NCBI GenBank assembly: GCA_002364005.1
Contig: DEXG01000023.1
Coordinates: 1-29,541 of the forward strand
DNA length: 29,541 nucleotides
Direction: 5' to 3'
DNA from: Phycisphaerales bacterium UBA3190
GTDB taxonomy: Bacteria > Planctomycetota > Phycisphaerae > Phycisphaerales > UBA1924
Position 1 is the stretch's first letter. Each line of letters opens with the position of its first letter. Below are positions 8,165 to 15,380 of the stretch, piece by piece. The notes below the pieces were generated by a model. That model saw only the letters and a list, made by a program, of their open reading frames with translations. It did no database searches and was not told the DNA's origin. A program made the translations under genes and the position numbers.

Positions 8165-9331
8165 TCAGATCGGTTCGAGCCCGGCGTAGCGAGCAATGAT
8201 CCGAGCCGCATTCTCCGCGGCGTTCTGTTCGTCGTATACCTTGCCGATCGCTTCCAGCTCGCGCACCTGCGTCGAGAAGGCTTCCGGATCCTCCAGCAAC
8301 CCGACCACCCGATCGGCGATGGGCTCGCTGCCCCCGAAATGGGGGACCAGTTCCGGACAGATCTCACGCCCGGCGATCAGATTCGGCAGCGTGATGTACT
8401 TGGTCTGGATCAACCACCGCCCCAGTGCTGTCCAGAGCACGCGTCCGAGCTTGTACACGATCACCATCGGGCGATGCTGCTTGGCAATCTGCAGCGTCAC
8501 CGTCCCGGAAACCACCATCGCCATATCACACCAGCGCACCACGGCGTCGGTGCTTGAGTGCTTGATCAGCAGCGAATCTGGCCACTCGAGCCCCGCGTCC
8601 TTGGCGATGCGACGCAGCTCGGGTTCGATGGCTTCGCGGGTCGCGGCAACCACGCCACGCATGTCTTTGTGCTCATTGTTGAGCTTGATATAGGCGGCGA
8701 GCAGCAGCGGGAAGTTCTTCTTCATCTCGCTGGGTCGAGAGCCGGGCATCAGGGCGATATTCTGTTGTCCCTTGGGCCAGCCCTGGATCTGCTCATCGAG
8801 CGCATCGGTATCGAGCGACTTATCGAAGAGTGGGTGGCCGACGAAGGTCGCCTCAACGCCCCGGGCACGAAACCAATCCTGCTCAAAGGGCAGCACACAC
8901 ATGACATGATCGGTCAGTCGACGCAGCTTGCGGATGCGCCACGGCGCCCACGCCCAGAGCTGCGGCGCAACGAGATGCACCACCCGCGCCCCTGCAGCTT
9001 TGGTCAGCTTGCAGACGGGGAAGTTGGCTGCGGGCGAATCAACCGGCACATGCACGCTGATCGGGTTCGATTCGAGCCACTTCTCGATCTCGCTGTTGAT
9101 GCGCTGGTGTTCTCGAATCTTGGCCAGGCCGGGCATGCCCATGACGGCATCGTCACCGGTGAACTCGATGATCTCCGCCCCAGCGGCTTCCATCTTCCGC
9201 CCGCCCCACGCACAGATCCGGAGCTTGGGATACAGCTCGCGGAGGCGTGCGATAACCGCTGCCGCGTGATCGTCACCCGAGGGCTCGAACGCGGTAAAGA
9301 GGACTGTTGGTTGGAAAGGCGGGTTGCTCAC
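8165..9331 (-). CDS. lpxB: Lipid-A-disaccharide synthase
   Basis: LpxB is a family GT19 glycosyltransferase. It condenses UDP-2,3-diacylglucosamine with 2,3-diacylglucosamine-1-phosphate at the inner membrane to make the lipid A disaccharide. The 388-residue length is normal. Landmarks: SGDDHAAAVIARLRE at 14-28 (usual SGDxxGA), GGRKMEAAGAE and DDAVMGMPG, LVAPQLWAWAPWR at about 120-132, FVGHPLFD, LMPGSRPSEMKKNFPLLL, and RPMVIVYKLGR followed by YITLPNLIAGREICPELVPHF. All fit LpxB. The start codon is GTG at 9331. No Shine-Dalgarno site is seen, but a TAGTGT box ends six bases upstream. The other lpx genes are not nearby. Its presence argues for a lipid-A-bearing outer membrane. Confidence 0.95.
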   Translation of the reverse strand: MSNPPFQPTVLFTAFEPSGDDHAAAVIARLRELYPKLRICAWGGRKMEAAGAEIIEFTGDDAVMGMPGLAKIREHQRINSEIEKWLESNPISVHVPVDSPAANFPVCKLTKAAGARVVHLVAPQLWAWAPWRIRKLRRLTDHVMCVLPFEQDWFRARGVEATFVGHPLFDKSLDTDALDEQIQGWPKGQQNIALMPGSRPSEMKKNFPLLLAAYIKLNNEHKDMRGVVAATREAIEPELRRIAKDAGLEWPDSLLIKHSSTDAVVRWCDMAMVVSGTVTLQIAKQHRPMVIVYKLGRVLWTALGRWLIQTKYITLPNLIAGREICPELVPHFGGSEPIADRVVGLLEDPEAFSTQVRELEAIGKVYDEQNAAENAARIIARYAGLEPI

Positions 9332-9337
9332 GACCCA

Positions 9338-9343
9338 ACACTA
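9338..9343 (-). promoter_or_regulatory. Weak -10-like box ahead of lpxB
   Basis: TAGTGT on the minus strand ends six bases before the lpxB GTG. It matches the consensus at only three of six positions. Its position repeats the pattern seen at other genes here. Confidence 0.25.
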
Positions 9344-9393
9344 GGCACGATCGGGGGGCGTGCCGCGAGACTTGGAAACGATGTGGCAGGCAT

Positions 9394-10032
9394 TCAGAAA
9401 CCAGCCGCTGCAAACCAATCGCTCGCCCGAGCTTCGAGCGCCAAGGAGATGGCCACCAGTGATTCCACGCTGGGCAGGTGGGTGCCCCGTTCGATCGAGC
9501 TGAGCTGCGAGACAGAGACAGAACTGAGTTCCGAAAGCTCACGCAGTGTCCATCCCCGCTCGGTGCGGGCGAGTCGGATCTGACGCCCGAGCACGCTCCG
9601 GAGCCGATCCATCGGACGCTGCCCCAGACCGAGCTGCTCGGTCGCTTGGCTGAGTACCCGACGCATGTCCTCGATGCCAAAGGGTTTGGCGATGTAATCA
9701 AACACATCCTGCTTGAAGGTTTCGCGCATGGAGTCGAGCGAGGGGTAGCCGGTGACCACGATCACACACTGCTTGGGCCAGCGGGTGCGGATCTCCCGCA
9801 GCACATCTTCACCCGAATGCACGCCCATCTTGATATCAAGCATGATGATGTCCGGATGCAGCTCGGCGGCCCGCTGGTACAACTGCTCAGGCGTCGCGAC
9901 CGAAACCACATCATGCCCTTCAGAAGCCAGGGTCCCCTGGATGTACTCCCGAAAATCGGGGTCATCATCGAGCGAAAGGATGCTCAGCGATACGGCGGTC
10001 GAGTTGGATCCCGATGGAGGTAGTGACATCAT
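9394..10032 (-). CDS. Response regulator with REC domain fused to an XRE/Cro-type HTH
   Basis: The 212-residue protein has an N-terminal receiver domain at about 16-130: acidic pocket Asp22-Asp24, phosphoacceptor Asp66 in IIMLDIKM, switch Thr94 in VVTGY, and Lys116 in IAKPF. Residues 145-205 form a Cro/C1-type helix-turn-helix: LGRQIRLARTERGWTLREL, then SSVSVSQLSSIERGTHLPS. Most response regulators carry OmpR, NarL, Fis or LytTR output domains; a 60-residue XRE output is uncommon. The start is ATG at 10032 or the adjoining ATG at 10029. A histidine kinase gene ends 84 bases upstream on the same strand and is the likely partner. The regulator also has its own promoter in that gap. Target genes are unknown. 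Confidence 0.9.
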   Translation of the reverse strand: MMSLPPSGSNSTAVSLSILSLDDDPDFREYIQGTLASEGHDVVSVATPEQLYQRAAELHPDIIMLDIKMGVHSGEDVLREIRTRWPKQCVIVVTGYPSLDSMRETFKQDVFDYIAKPFGIEDMRRVLSQATEQLGLGQRPMDRLRSVLGRQIRLARTERGWTLRELSELSSVSVSQLSSIERGTHLPSVESLVAISLALEARASDWFAAAGF

Positions 10033-10041
10033 GTGGAGGTC

Positions 10042-10070
10042 ATCGTAGCAAGATCAGGAATTGCCATCAA
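10042..10070 (-). promoter_or_regulatory. Strong promoter for the REC-XRE regulator gene
   Basis: On the minus strand TTGATG (10070-10065), a 17-base spacer and an extended -10, TGC-TACGAT (hexamer 10047-10042), form a good sigma-70-type promoter. The -10 ends nine bases before the ATG at 10032, leaving essentially no leader. This would let the regulator be expressed apart from its kinase. Confidence 0.55.
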
Positions 10071-10116
10071 GACGAATGTATCCTCAATGTTCTGTCCAGC
10101 GAGAAAATGGCGACGC

Positions 10117-11619
10117 CTAGATGCCATGGGTGCCCGAATGATTCACTGGGAGCAGCACCTCGAAAACAGCCCCACTCCCGGTTTCCTCGCTCGCGTGATT
10201 CGTCGCAATCAGCAACCCGCCGTGCTCACGAACAATGCCATTGGCGACCGCCAGCCCCAGCCCGGTCCCCTGAGAATCGAGCCGCGTCGACACGAAGGGC
10301 TCAAACAGGCGATCAACCAGTTCGGCGTCAATGCCTGGCCCATTGTCGATCACCCGTATGGAGACCCAGGGGACGCCGTCGCGCTGCTCTTGGGTGTGTT
10401 CGATGCGGACCTTGAGTCCGGGAAGGCCCGATTCGGCCAAGGCGTCGACCGCGTTGCGGATCAGGTTGACGAACACCTGGACCAGCCGATCGGGATCGCA
10501 GTTGATCTGAACCCCGTGCTTGACGCTCAGATCGAACCCGATGGCGTGTTGTGAAATGACATCCTTCCGGTCCAACATCACCAGCGTGCGTGCCTCAGTG
10601 ATGATCTCGCTAAGGTCCGCCAGCTTGTTCATTGGGGGACGGACTCGGGCGAAATCCAGCAGCCCATCGGAGAGGGTCTCCAAGCGACGCACAACGCGAA
10701 TGAGCAACGCGATCTCGGTCTCGCTGAGCTGATTCTCGCGATTCAACTTTTCGACCAGCCCTTTCACAACCGCCAGGGGTGTATTGAGTTCGTGGGCGAT
10801 GCCCGCGCTCATCATGCCCAGCGATGCCAATCGGTCTGCCCCCTCAAGGTTCTTGCGGGCCGTCTCGAGCAGGTGATTCTTCTTGTGCAGGTCCGCGGCG
10901 GTCTGCTCCAAACGATCGAGGGCGTAGGCCAGTTCCCGCTCGTTCGTACGCAACGCACGGATCGCGTCATTTCTGGATTCCATGATCGAACCGAGTTCGT
11001 CCGCGGGGATCTCAGTATCCGGGATCAGCTCGTCATCCCGACGCCCCAAGCTGACGGCACGGTCCGCGTCGAGCATGGCCTGAATCGGGCGATAGACATG
11101 CTGGGGCAGCACGAAGAGCTCCAACGCCGCAGCAACAAGGCCATAACCCACCAGCAGTGTGGAGATCATGAGCAGATAGACGAGTTGAATCGCGTCCCTT
11201 GCCCGTTCAGCCCGAGCCCGGACCACGACGAACTCGTCGTCTTCGGGGAGCCATCGCACAACCCCAGCACTGAAACCGTTGCTGGCGATCTTGATTGAAC
11301 GCTGCGGGTCAAGACGCGCCTGGTAAAGCGCTTGGTCGGCAATATCGATCGTGGCCTCAGCGCCTCGCTCGATTCGCCAGCTCGAGCCCGACATCTGCTC
11401 GATCGGGGCTCCGAGCATCATCTCCAGCACCCGTTCGGCCTGATCAACCTCGGCGCCCAGAATGACCTTCGACATCGCCGGGCGGATCGCGATCAGAAGG
11501 ATCGCACCGAGCCCGAGTGAAAAAGCCGTGTGAAGCACGATCAGCTTCTTGCGGATCTTCATCCCCGACAGCATGCGGTGCGTCGAAAAACGCCGCCCAT
11601 TCGGTGCGTCGCTTTGCAT
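10117..11619 (-). CDS. Membrane sensor histidine kinase
   Basis: The start chosen is ATG at 11619 (500 residues), because upstream codons overlap the divergent rsmB gene and read unlike protein. Order of parts: TM1 about 24-44 (LIVLHTAFSLGLGAILLIAI), a periplasmic sensor of about 100 residues with no named domain, TM2 about 146-168, a HAMP-like linker to about 225, then a coiled coil. HisKA with LGMMSAGIAHELNTPL follows, with phosphoacceptor His276. The ATPase domain has the N box (VFVNLIRNAVDAL, about 382-394), G1 IDNGPGID and G2 GTGLGLAVANGIVREHGG. All catalytic motifs look intact. It lies just upstream of the REC-XRE regulator on the same strand, forming a two-component pair. The signal sensed cannot be inferred. 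Confidence 0.92.
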   Translation of the reverse strand: MQSDAPNGRRFSTHRMLSGMKIRKKLIVLHTAFSLGLGAILLIAIRPAMSKVILGAEVDQAERVLEMMLGAPIEQMSGSSWRIERGAEATIDIADQALYQARLDPQRSIKIASNGFSAGVVRWLPEDDEFVVVRARAERARDAIQLVYLLMISTLLVGYGLVAAALELFVLPQHVYRPIQAMLDADRAVSLGRRDDELIPDTEIPADELGSIMESRNDAIRALRTNERELAYALDRLEQTAADLHKKNHLLETARKNLEGADRLASLGMMSAGIAHELNTPLAVVKGLVEKLNRENQLSETEIALLIRVVRRLETLSDGLLDFARVRPPMNKLADLSEIITEARTLVMLDRKDVISQHAIGFDLSVKHGVQINCDPDRLVQVFVNLIRNAVDALAESGLPGLKVRIEHTQEQRDGVPWVSIRVIDNGPGIDAELVDRLFEPFVSTRLDSQGTGLGLAVANGIVREHGGLLIATNHASEETGSGAVFEVLLPVNHSGTHGI

Positions 11620-11658
11620 TTCATTCGGACTCGGTCGTACTTCACGCAAGCTATTTGG

Positions 11659-11664
11659 ATCATA
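11659..11664 (-). promoter_or_regulatory. -10-like box for the histidine kinase gene
   Basis: TATGAT on the minus strand lies 39 bases before the chosen ATG at 11619. It matches TATAAT at five of six positions. A convincing -35 is not seen. Confidence 0.35.
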
Positions 11665-11723
11665 GTGTCTCTCTGGGCCAGAAACCCCTCGAGCCAGCAC
11701 GGGGCAATCATCGAATGCGTGGC

Positions 11724-11729
11724 TACTCT
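11724..11729 (+). promoter_or_regulatory. -10-like box for rsmB, leaderless arrangement
   Basis: TACTCT ends six bases before the rsmB ATG at 11736, with no Shine-Dalgarno site between. No -35 is evident. Confidence 0.3.
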
Positions 11730-11735
11730 TCACCA

Positions 11736-13112
11736 ATGCCCAGACCCGAAAAGAAGTCCCCCACACCCGTTCAGAACGCACGAGATGCGGCTTACCGTCA
11801 CCTCAGCGCCCACGCCGAGCGGTACCCCGATCTCCTGCCTCAGGAAATCAACTCGGGCGACCTCGACGCGCGGGACGCATCGCTGGCGCACGCGATCGCC
11901 GATGCATCGATCCGGCGCTGGCGAACGCTCGAGTTCATCCTCGAGTCGGTCAGCGGGCACCAGAGCCACGAGCTTGAGCCCCGCATGCGAGGCGTGCTCC
12001 TGGGTGGTGCGGCCCAGCTGCTGCTGCTCGACCGCGTACCCCCGCATGCGATTCTTGATGAATCGGTGAGCTGGGCCAAACGCCACATCCGTCATGGCGC
12101 TGGCGGGATGGTCAATGCCGTGCTGCGCAAGGTTGCCCAAGTACGGGGGGAACACCTCCCTCAGCCCTGGGAACACCACACCGATTCGATCCCGCTCAGC
12201 GAGGGTGGCTCGCTGGCGCTCAACGGGATCGAACTGCCCGAGCATGGTCGTCGACGCCTGGGGATCGCGTGCTCGCTGCCCGATGCCCTGCTGCGCCGGT
12301 GGGAAACACTCTACGAAGACCCCACCAGCGCAGCGATGCACACCATTCTCAAGCCCCCCACCATCGTCTGCACGAAATACGCCTCGACTATCGACGAGGA
12401 CGCGCCGCTGGCCCCGCATGATTCACCCGATCACCGGGTGTTTGAGGGACACCGACAGGAACTACTGACCTTGCTGCGTGCCAACGAGGACCTCTGGGTA
12501 CAAGACCCCGCGAGCAGTTCGACGCTCTCGAACCTGAAACTCGATACAGCGCCCGAACGCGTCATCGACCTCTGTGCGGGGCACGGCACCAAGACGCGCC
12601 AGCTGCGGGCCATGTACCCCCACGCGGAGATCATCGCCTGCGAGATCGACAAGAACCGGCTCCAATCGCTCAATATCCAGTTTCGCGATGACCCGCAGGT
12701 GCGTGTCGTCCCAGCAAAGGGGCTCGACGAGCGTGCGATCGCATGGGCATCGCTGGTGCTCACCGATGTCCCCTGCTCCAATACCGGGGTGCTATCGAGG
12801 CGTGTCGAGGCACGCAGCCGCCCGATCGACGCCCAGATCAAACGGCTGGTCGCGACTCAGCGGGAGATCCTGAAACAGGCGTCCACATTGCTTGAGCCGG
12901 GTGGTACGCTGGTCTACGCAACCTGCAGCATCGAAGTGGAAGAGAATGAGGCTCAGGCGCAATGGGCATCGGAGGAGCTCGGATTGGATCTCATTGATCT
13001 GCAGCGGGTTGACGCGATCGGTCAGCCGGGAGACGAACCCAAATCGTACCGCGACGCATCGTTCGCCGCCTACATGCGAGCGCCATCTGCGAAAGCCGCT
13101 GAACAAATCTGA
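11736..13112 (+). CDS. rsmB: 16S rRNA (cytosine-C5) methyltransferase, RsmB/Sun family
   Basis: This SAM-dependent enzyme makes m5C in 16S rRNA (C967 in E. coli). The 458-residue protein starts with a NusB-like all-helical domain (about 12-140: ILESVSGHQSHELEPRMRGVLLGGAAQLL, then PPHAILDESVSWAKR). The Rossmann methyltransferase domain follows: SAM motif I VIDLCAGHGTKT at 276-287 (many homologues have CAAPGGKT), EIDKNRL at 303-309, and VLTDVPCSNTGVL with Cys347. LVYATCSIEVEENE carries Cys397, the second of the two cysteines used by this family for catalysis and product release. The start ATG at 11736 is preceded by a -10-like box rather than a ribosome site. The next gene follows within 75 bases on the same strand. 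Target position is inferred from the family. Confidence 0.92.
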   Translation: MPRPEKKSPTPVQNARDAAYRHLSAHAERYPDLLPQEINSGDLDARDASLAHAIADASIRRWRTLEFILESVSGHQSHELEPRMRGVLLGGAAQLLLLDRVPPHAILDESVSWAKRHIRHGAGGMVNAVLRKVAQVRGEHLPQPWEHHTDSIPLSEGGSLALNGIELPEHGRRRLGIACSLPDALLRRWETLYEDPTSAAMHTILKPPTIVCTKYASTIDEDAPLAPHDSPDHRVFEGHRQELLTLLRANEDLWVQDPASSSTLSNLKLDTAPERVIDLCAGHGTKTRQLRAMYPHAEIIACEIDKNRLQSLNIQFRDDPQVRVVPAKGLDERAIAWASLVLTDVPCSNTGVLSRRVEARSRPIDAQIKRLVATQREILKQASTLLEPGGTLVYATCSIEVEENEAQAQWASEELGLDLIDLQRVDAIGQPGDEPKSYRDASFAAYMRAPSAKAAEQI

Positions 13113-13143
13113 TGAATGCCCACACGGGTCGGACTCAACCGCT

Positions 13144-13149
13144 TACACT
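13144..13149 (+). promoter_or_regulatory. Possible -10 box for the EIIA-domain gene
   Basis: TACACT lies 37 bases before the ATG at 13187, which leaves room for a short leader with its Shine-Dalgarno site. No good -35 is seen, and readthrough from rsmB is equally possible. Confidence 0.25.
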
Positions 13150-13186
13150 TTGCCCCGCAGCAGATACCCCGTGTGAGGACGCACGC

Positions 13187-13642
13187 ATGAACCTGATGGA
13201 CATTCTCGATCCCGCATGCATCATCGCACCGCTTCAGTCGGTTGAGAAGCAAGGTGTGATCAACGAGTTGATCGACCGTCTGGGCGAGCAGGGCCAGGTC
13301 AGCGATGTGCAATCGCTGAAAGACGCCGTCTGGTCCCGAGAGCAGACCCGGACCACCGGCATCGGTCACGGCCTGGCCATCCCGCATGGGAAGTGCGCCA
13401 GTCTCAAGGGGCAGGCCCTTGCGATCGGCAAACCGCAGGAACCCATCGACTTCGAAGCCATCGACACCCAGCCGGTCCATCTGGTGGTCCTGCTGGCCTC
13501 ACCACCGGACAAGACCAAGGACCACATCGAAGCGCTTGCGCATATCAGCCGCATGATGAATGATTCGGTGTTCCGGGAGGCGATCTACAACGCCAATACC
13601 CCCGAAGAGATCTTTGCCCTGGTCGGGAATCAGACTGTCTGA
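13187..13642 (+). CDS. PTS EIIA domain protein (fructose/nitrogen-type, PtsN-like)
   Basis: This is a 151-residue single-domain protein of the PTS EIIA-2 family. EIIA proteins accept a phosphate on His from HPr or NPr and act in sugar uptake or as regulators. The active-site motif GIGHGLAIPHGK is at 58-69, with His67 as phosphoacceptor. Other family features are VINELIDRL at 24-32, VHLVVLLASPPDKTKDHIEALAHISRMM and the tail TPEEIFAL. The start at 13187 has a GAGGA site seven bases upstream and gives the normal N-terminus (MNLMDILDPACI). An in-frame ATG at 13112 overlaps the rsmB stop and would add 25 unlikely residues. No PTS permease, HPr or EI gene is nearby, which favours a regulatory role, but that is inference. 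Confidence 0.92.
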   Translation: MNLMDILDPACIIAPLQSVEKQGVINELIDRLGEQGQVSDVQSLKDAVWSREQTRTTGIGHGLAIPHGKCASLKGQALAIGKPQEPIDFEAIDTQPVHLVVLLASPPDKTKDHIEALAHISRMMNDSVFREAIYNANTPEEIFALVGNQTV

Positions 13643-13651
13643 GCCACCGAG

Positions 13652-14251
13652 TTATTGACGATCGAGCAGTGCCCCGGCCAGCGTTTCCAGCCGCCCGAGT
13701 GCGCGATCGGCGCATGCTTTGAAATACACATGCGGGAAGAGCGTGACCAGTGCGATGCTCAGGCCAAAGGCGGTCGTGTAGAGCGCCTCGGCGATGCCCC
13801 CAGCGACGACCGACGGGTCAGACACACTCGCTGCTTCACCCAGCAAATCAAAGCTCTGAATAATCCCTGTGACCGTTCCCAGGATGCCCAGGAGCGGTGC
13901 CGCGGCGATGATCGTCCCCAGGGTTGGCGCAAACCGCTCGATGACCGGGCGGAGTGATTCGATCTGCCCGATCAGCACCGACTCGTTGACCGGGCTCGTT
14001 CGCAGCGATCGCTGCACGAGCACACCCTCGAGTGTTCGATCCTTTTCGGATTCGGTGCGGGCCTGATCTGATTGTCCCTGCGCGAGCATCGCGATATAGG
14101 CGTGCATGCGCTGGGTACCCCGTCGCTGCGGCCCGAAGGCCCAGAACATCCCACGCTCAAAGATCAGCGTGAGCGAAACCAGACTCAACAACAGGAGCGG
14201 GTACATCACCCACCCACCCGCAAGAAAGAACTGGATCACTTGATCAAGCAT
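13652..14251 (-). CDS. MotA/TolQ/ExbB proton channel family protein
   Basis: The 199-residue membrane protein has TM1 at about 12-34 (GWVMYPLLLLSLVSLTLIFERG), a cytoplasmic loop, and two further segments at about 105-130 and 145-170. The family signature is clear: APTLGTIIAAAPLLGILGTVTGIIQSF, then GGIAEALYTTAFGLSIAL. Such proteins form proton-driven stators with an ExbD/TolR partner that energise outer-membrane or periplasmic processes. No ExbD/TolR gene adjoins it, which is unusual. The start ATG at 14251 has an extended -10 box just upstream in place of a normal ribosome site (a GAGG is too close, two bases away). It converges on the EIIA gene with nine bases between the stops. Confidence 0.9.
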   Translation of the reverse strand: MLDQVIQFFLAGGWVMYPLLLLSLVSLTLIFERGMFWAFGPQRRGTQRMHAYIAMLAQGQSDQARTESEKDRTLEGVLVQRSLRTSPVNESVLIGQIESLRPVIERFAPTLGTIIAAAPLLGILGTVTGIIQSFDLLGEAASVSDPSVVAGGIAEALYTTAFGLSIALVTLFPHVYFKACADRALGRLETLAGALLDRQ

Positions 14252-14257
14252 CGCCTC

Positions 14258-14266
14258 ATGCTAGCA
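14258..14266 (-). promoter_or_regulatory. Extended -10 box (TGC-TAGCAT) for the ExbB-like gene
   Basis: On the minus strand TGC precedes TAGCAT, which ends six bases before the ATG at 14251. Together with the box for the prenyl synthase gene it forms a very compact divergent promoter region of 44 bases between start codons. Confidence 0.4.
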
Positions 14267-14284
14267 CCGTGCGTGCGCGATCGC

Positions 14285-14290
14285 TAAGAT
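14285..14290 (+). promoter_or_regulatory. -10-like box for the prenyl synthase gene
   Basis: TAAGAT ends five bases before the GTG at 14296 and matches the consensus at four of six positions. No ribosome site is present, so a leaderless transcript is likely. Confidence 0.35.
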
Positions 14291-14295
14291 CGGGC

Positions 14296-15219
<924 letters not shown>

Positions 15220-15290
15220 GCGGTTATCGGGTCAGTCCGGGCGATTCAGGCCTCTCCACTGATTTTCAGGTGAACCCCGCAGTCTTCGGC

Positions 15291-15314
15291 TCAGTAGCGT
15301 CTTCAGTGGCGTCT
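15291..15314 (+). repeat. Adjacent 12-base direct repeat upstream of dxs
   Basis: TCAGTAGCGTCT at 15291-15302 is followed directly by TCAGTGGCGTCT at 15303-15314, with 11 of 12 positions identical. It ends 15 bases before the dxs -10 box, where an activator site or a -35 region would lie. Function unknown. Confidence 0.5.
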
Positions 15315-15329
15315 GTTCTCGGGTCCCAC

Positions 15330-15335
15330 TATACT
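15330..15335 (+). promoter_or_regulatory. -10 box for dxs
   Basis: TATACT matches the consensus at five of six positions and lies 45 bases before the dxs ATG. The -35 position (TGGCGT) is poor and overlaps the direct repeat, which hints at activator dependence. Confidence 0.4.
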
Positions 15336-15380
15336 CATCACGGTCGAAAGTGCTCTACGCGAGCGTGCTGAAAGGACTTC

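Noticed and set aside
8153..8169. Short inverted repeat between the PD-(D/E)XK-like gene and lpxB as a shared terminator
   Set aside because: Only six base pairs with no T-tract; it mostly reflects the two facing stop codons.
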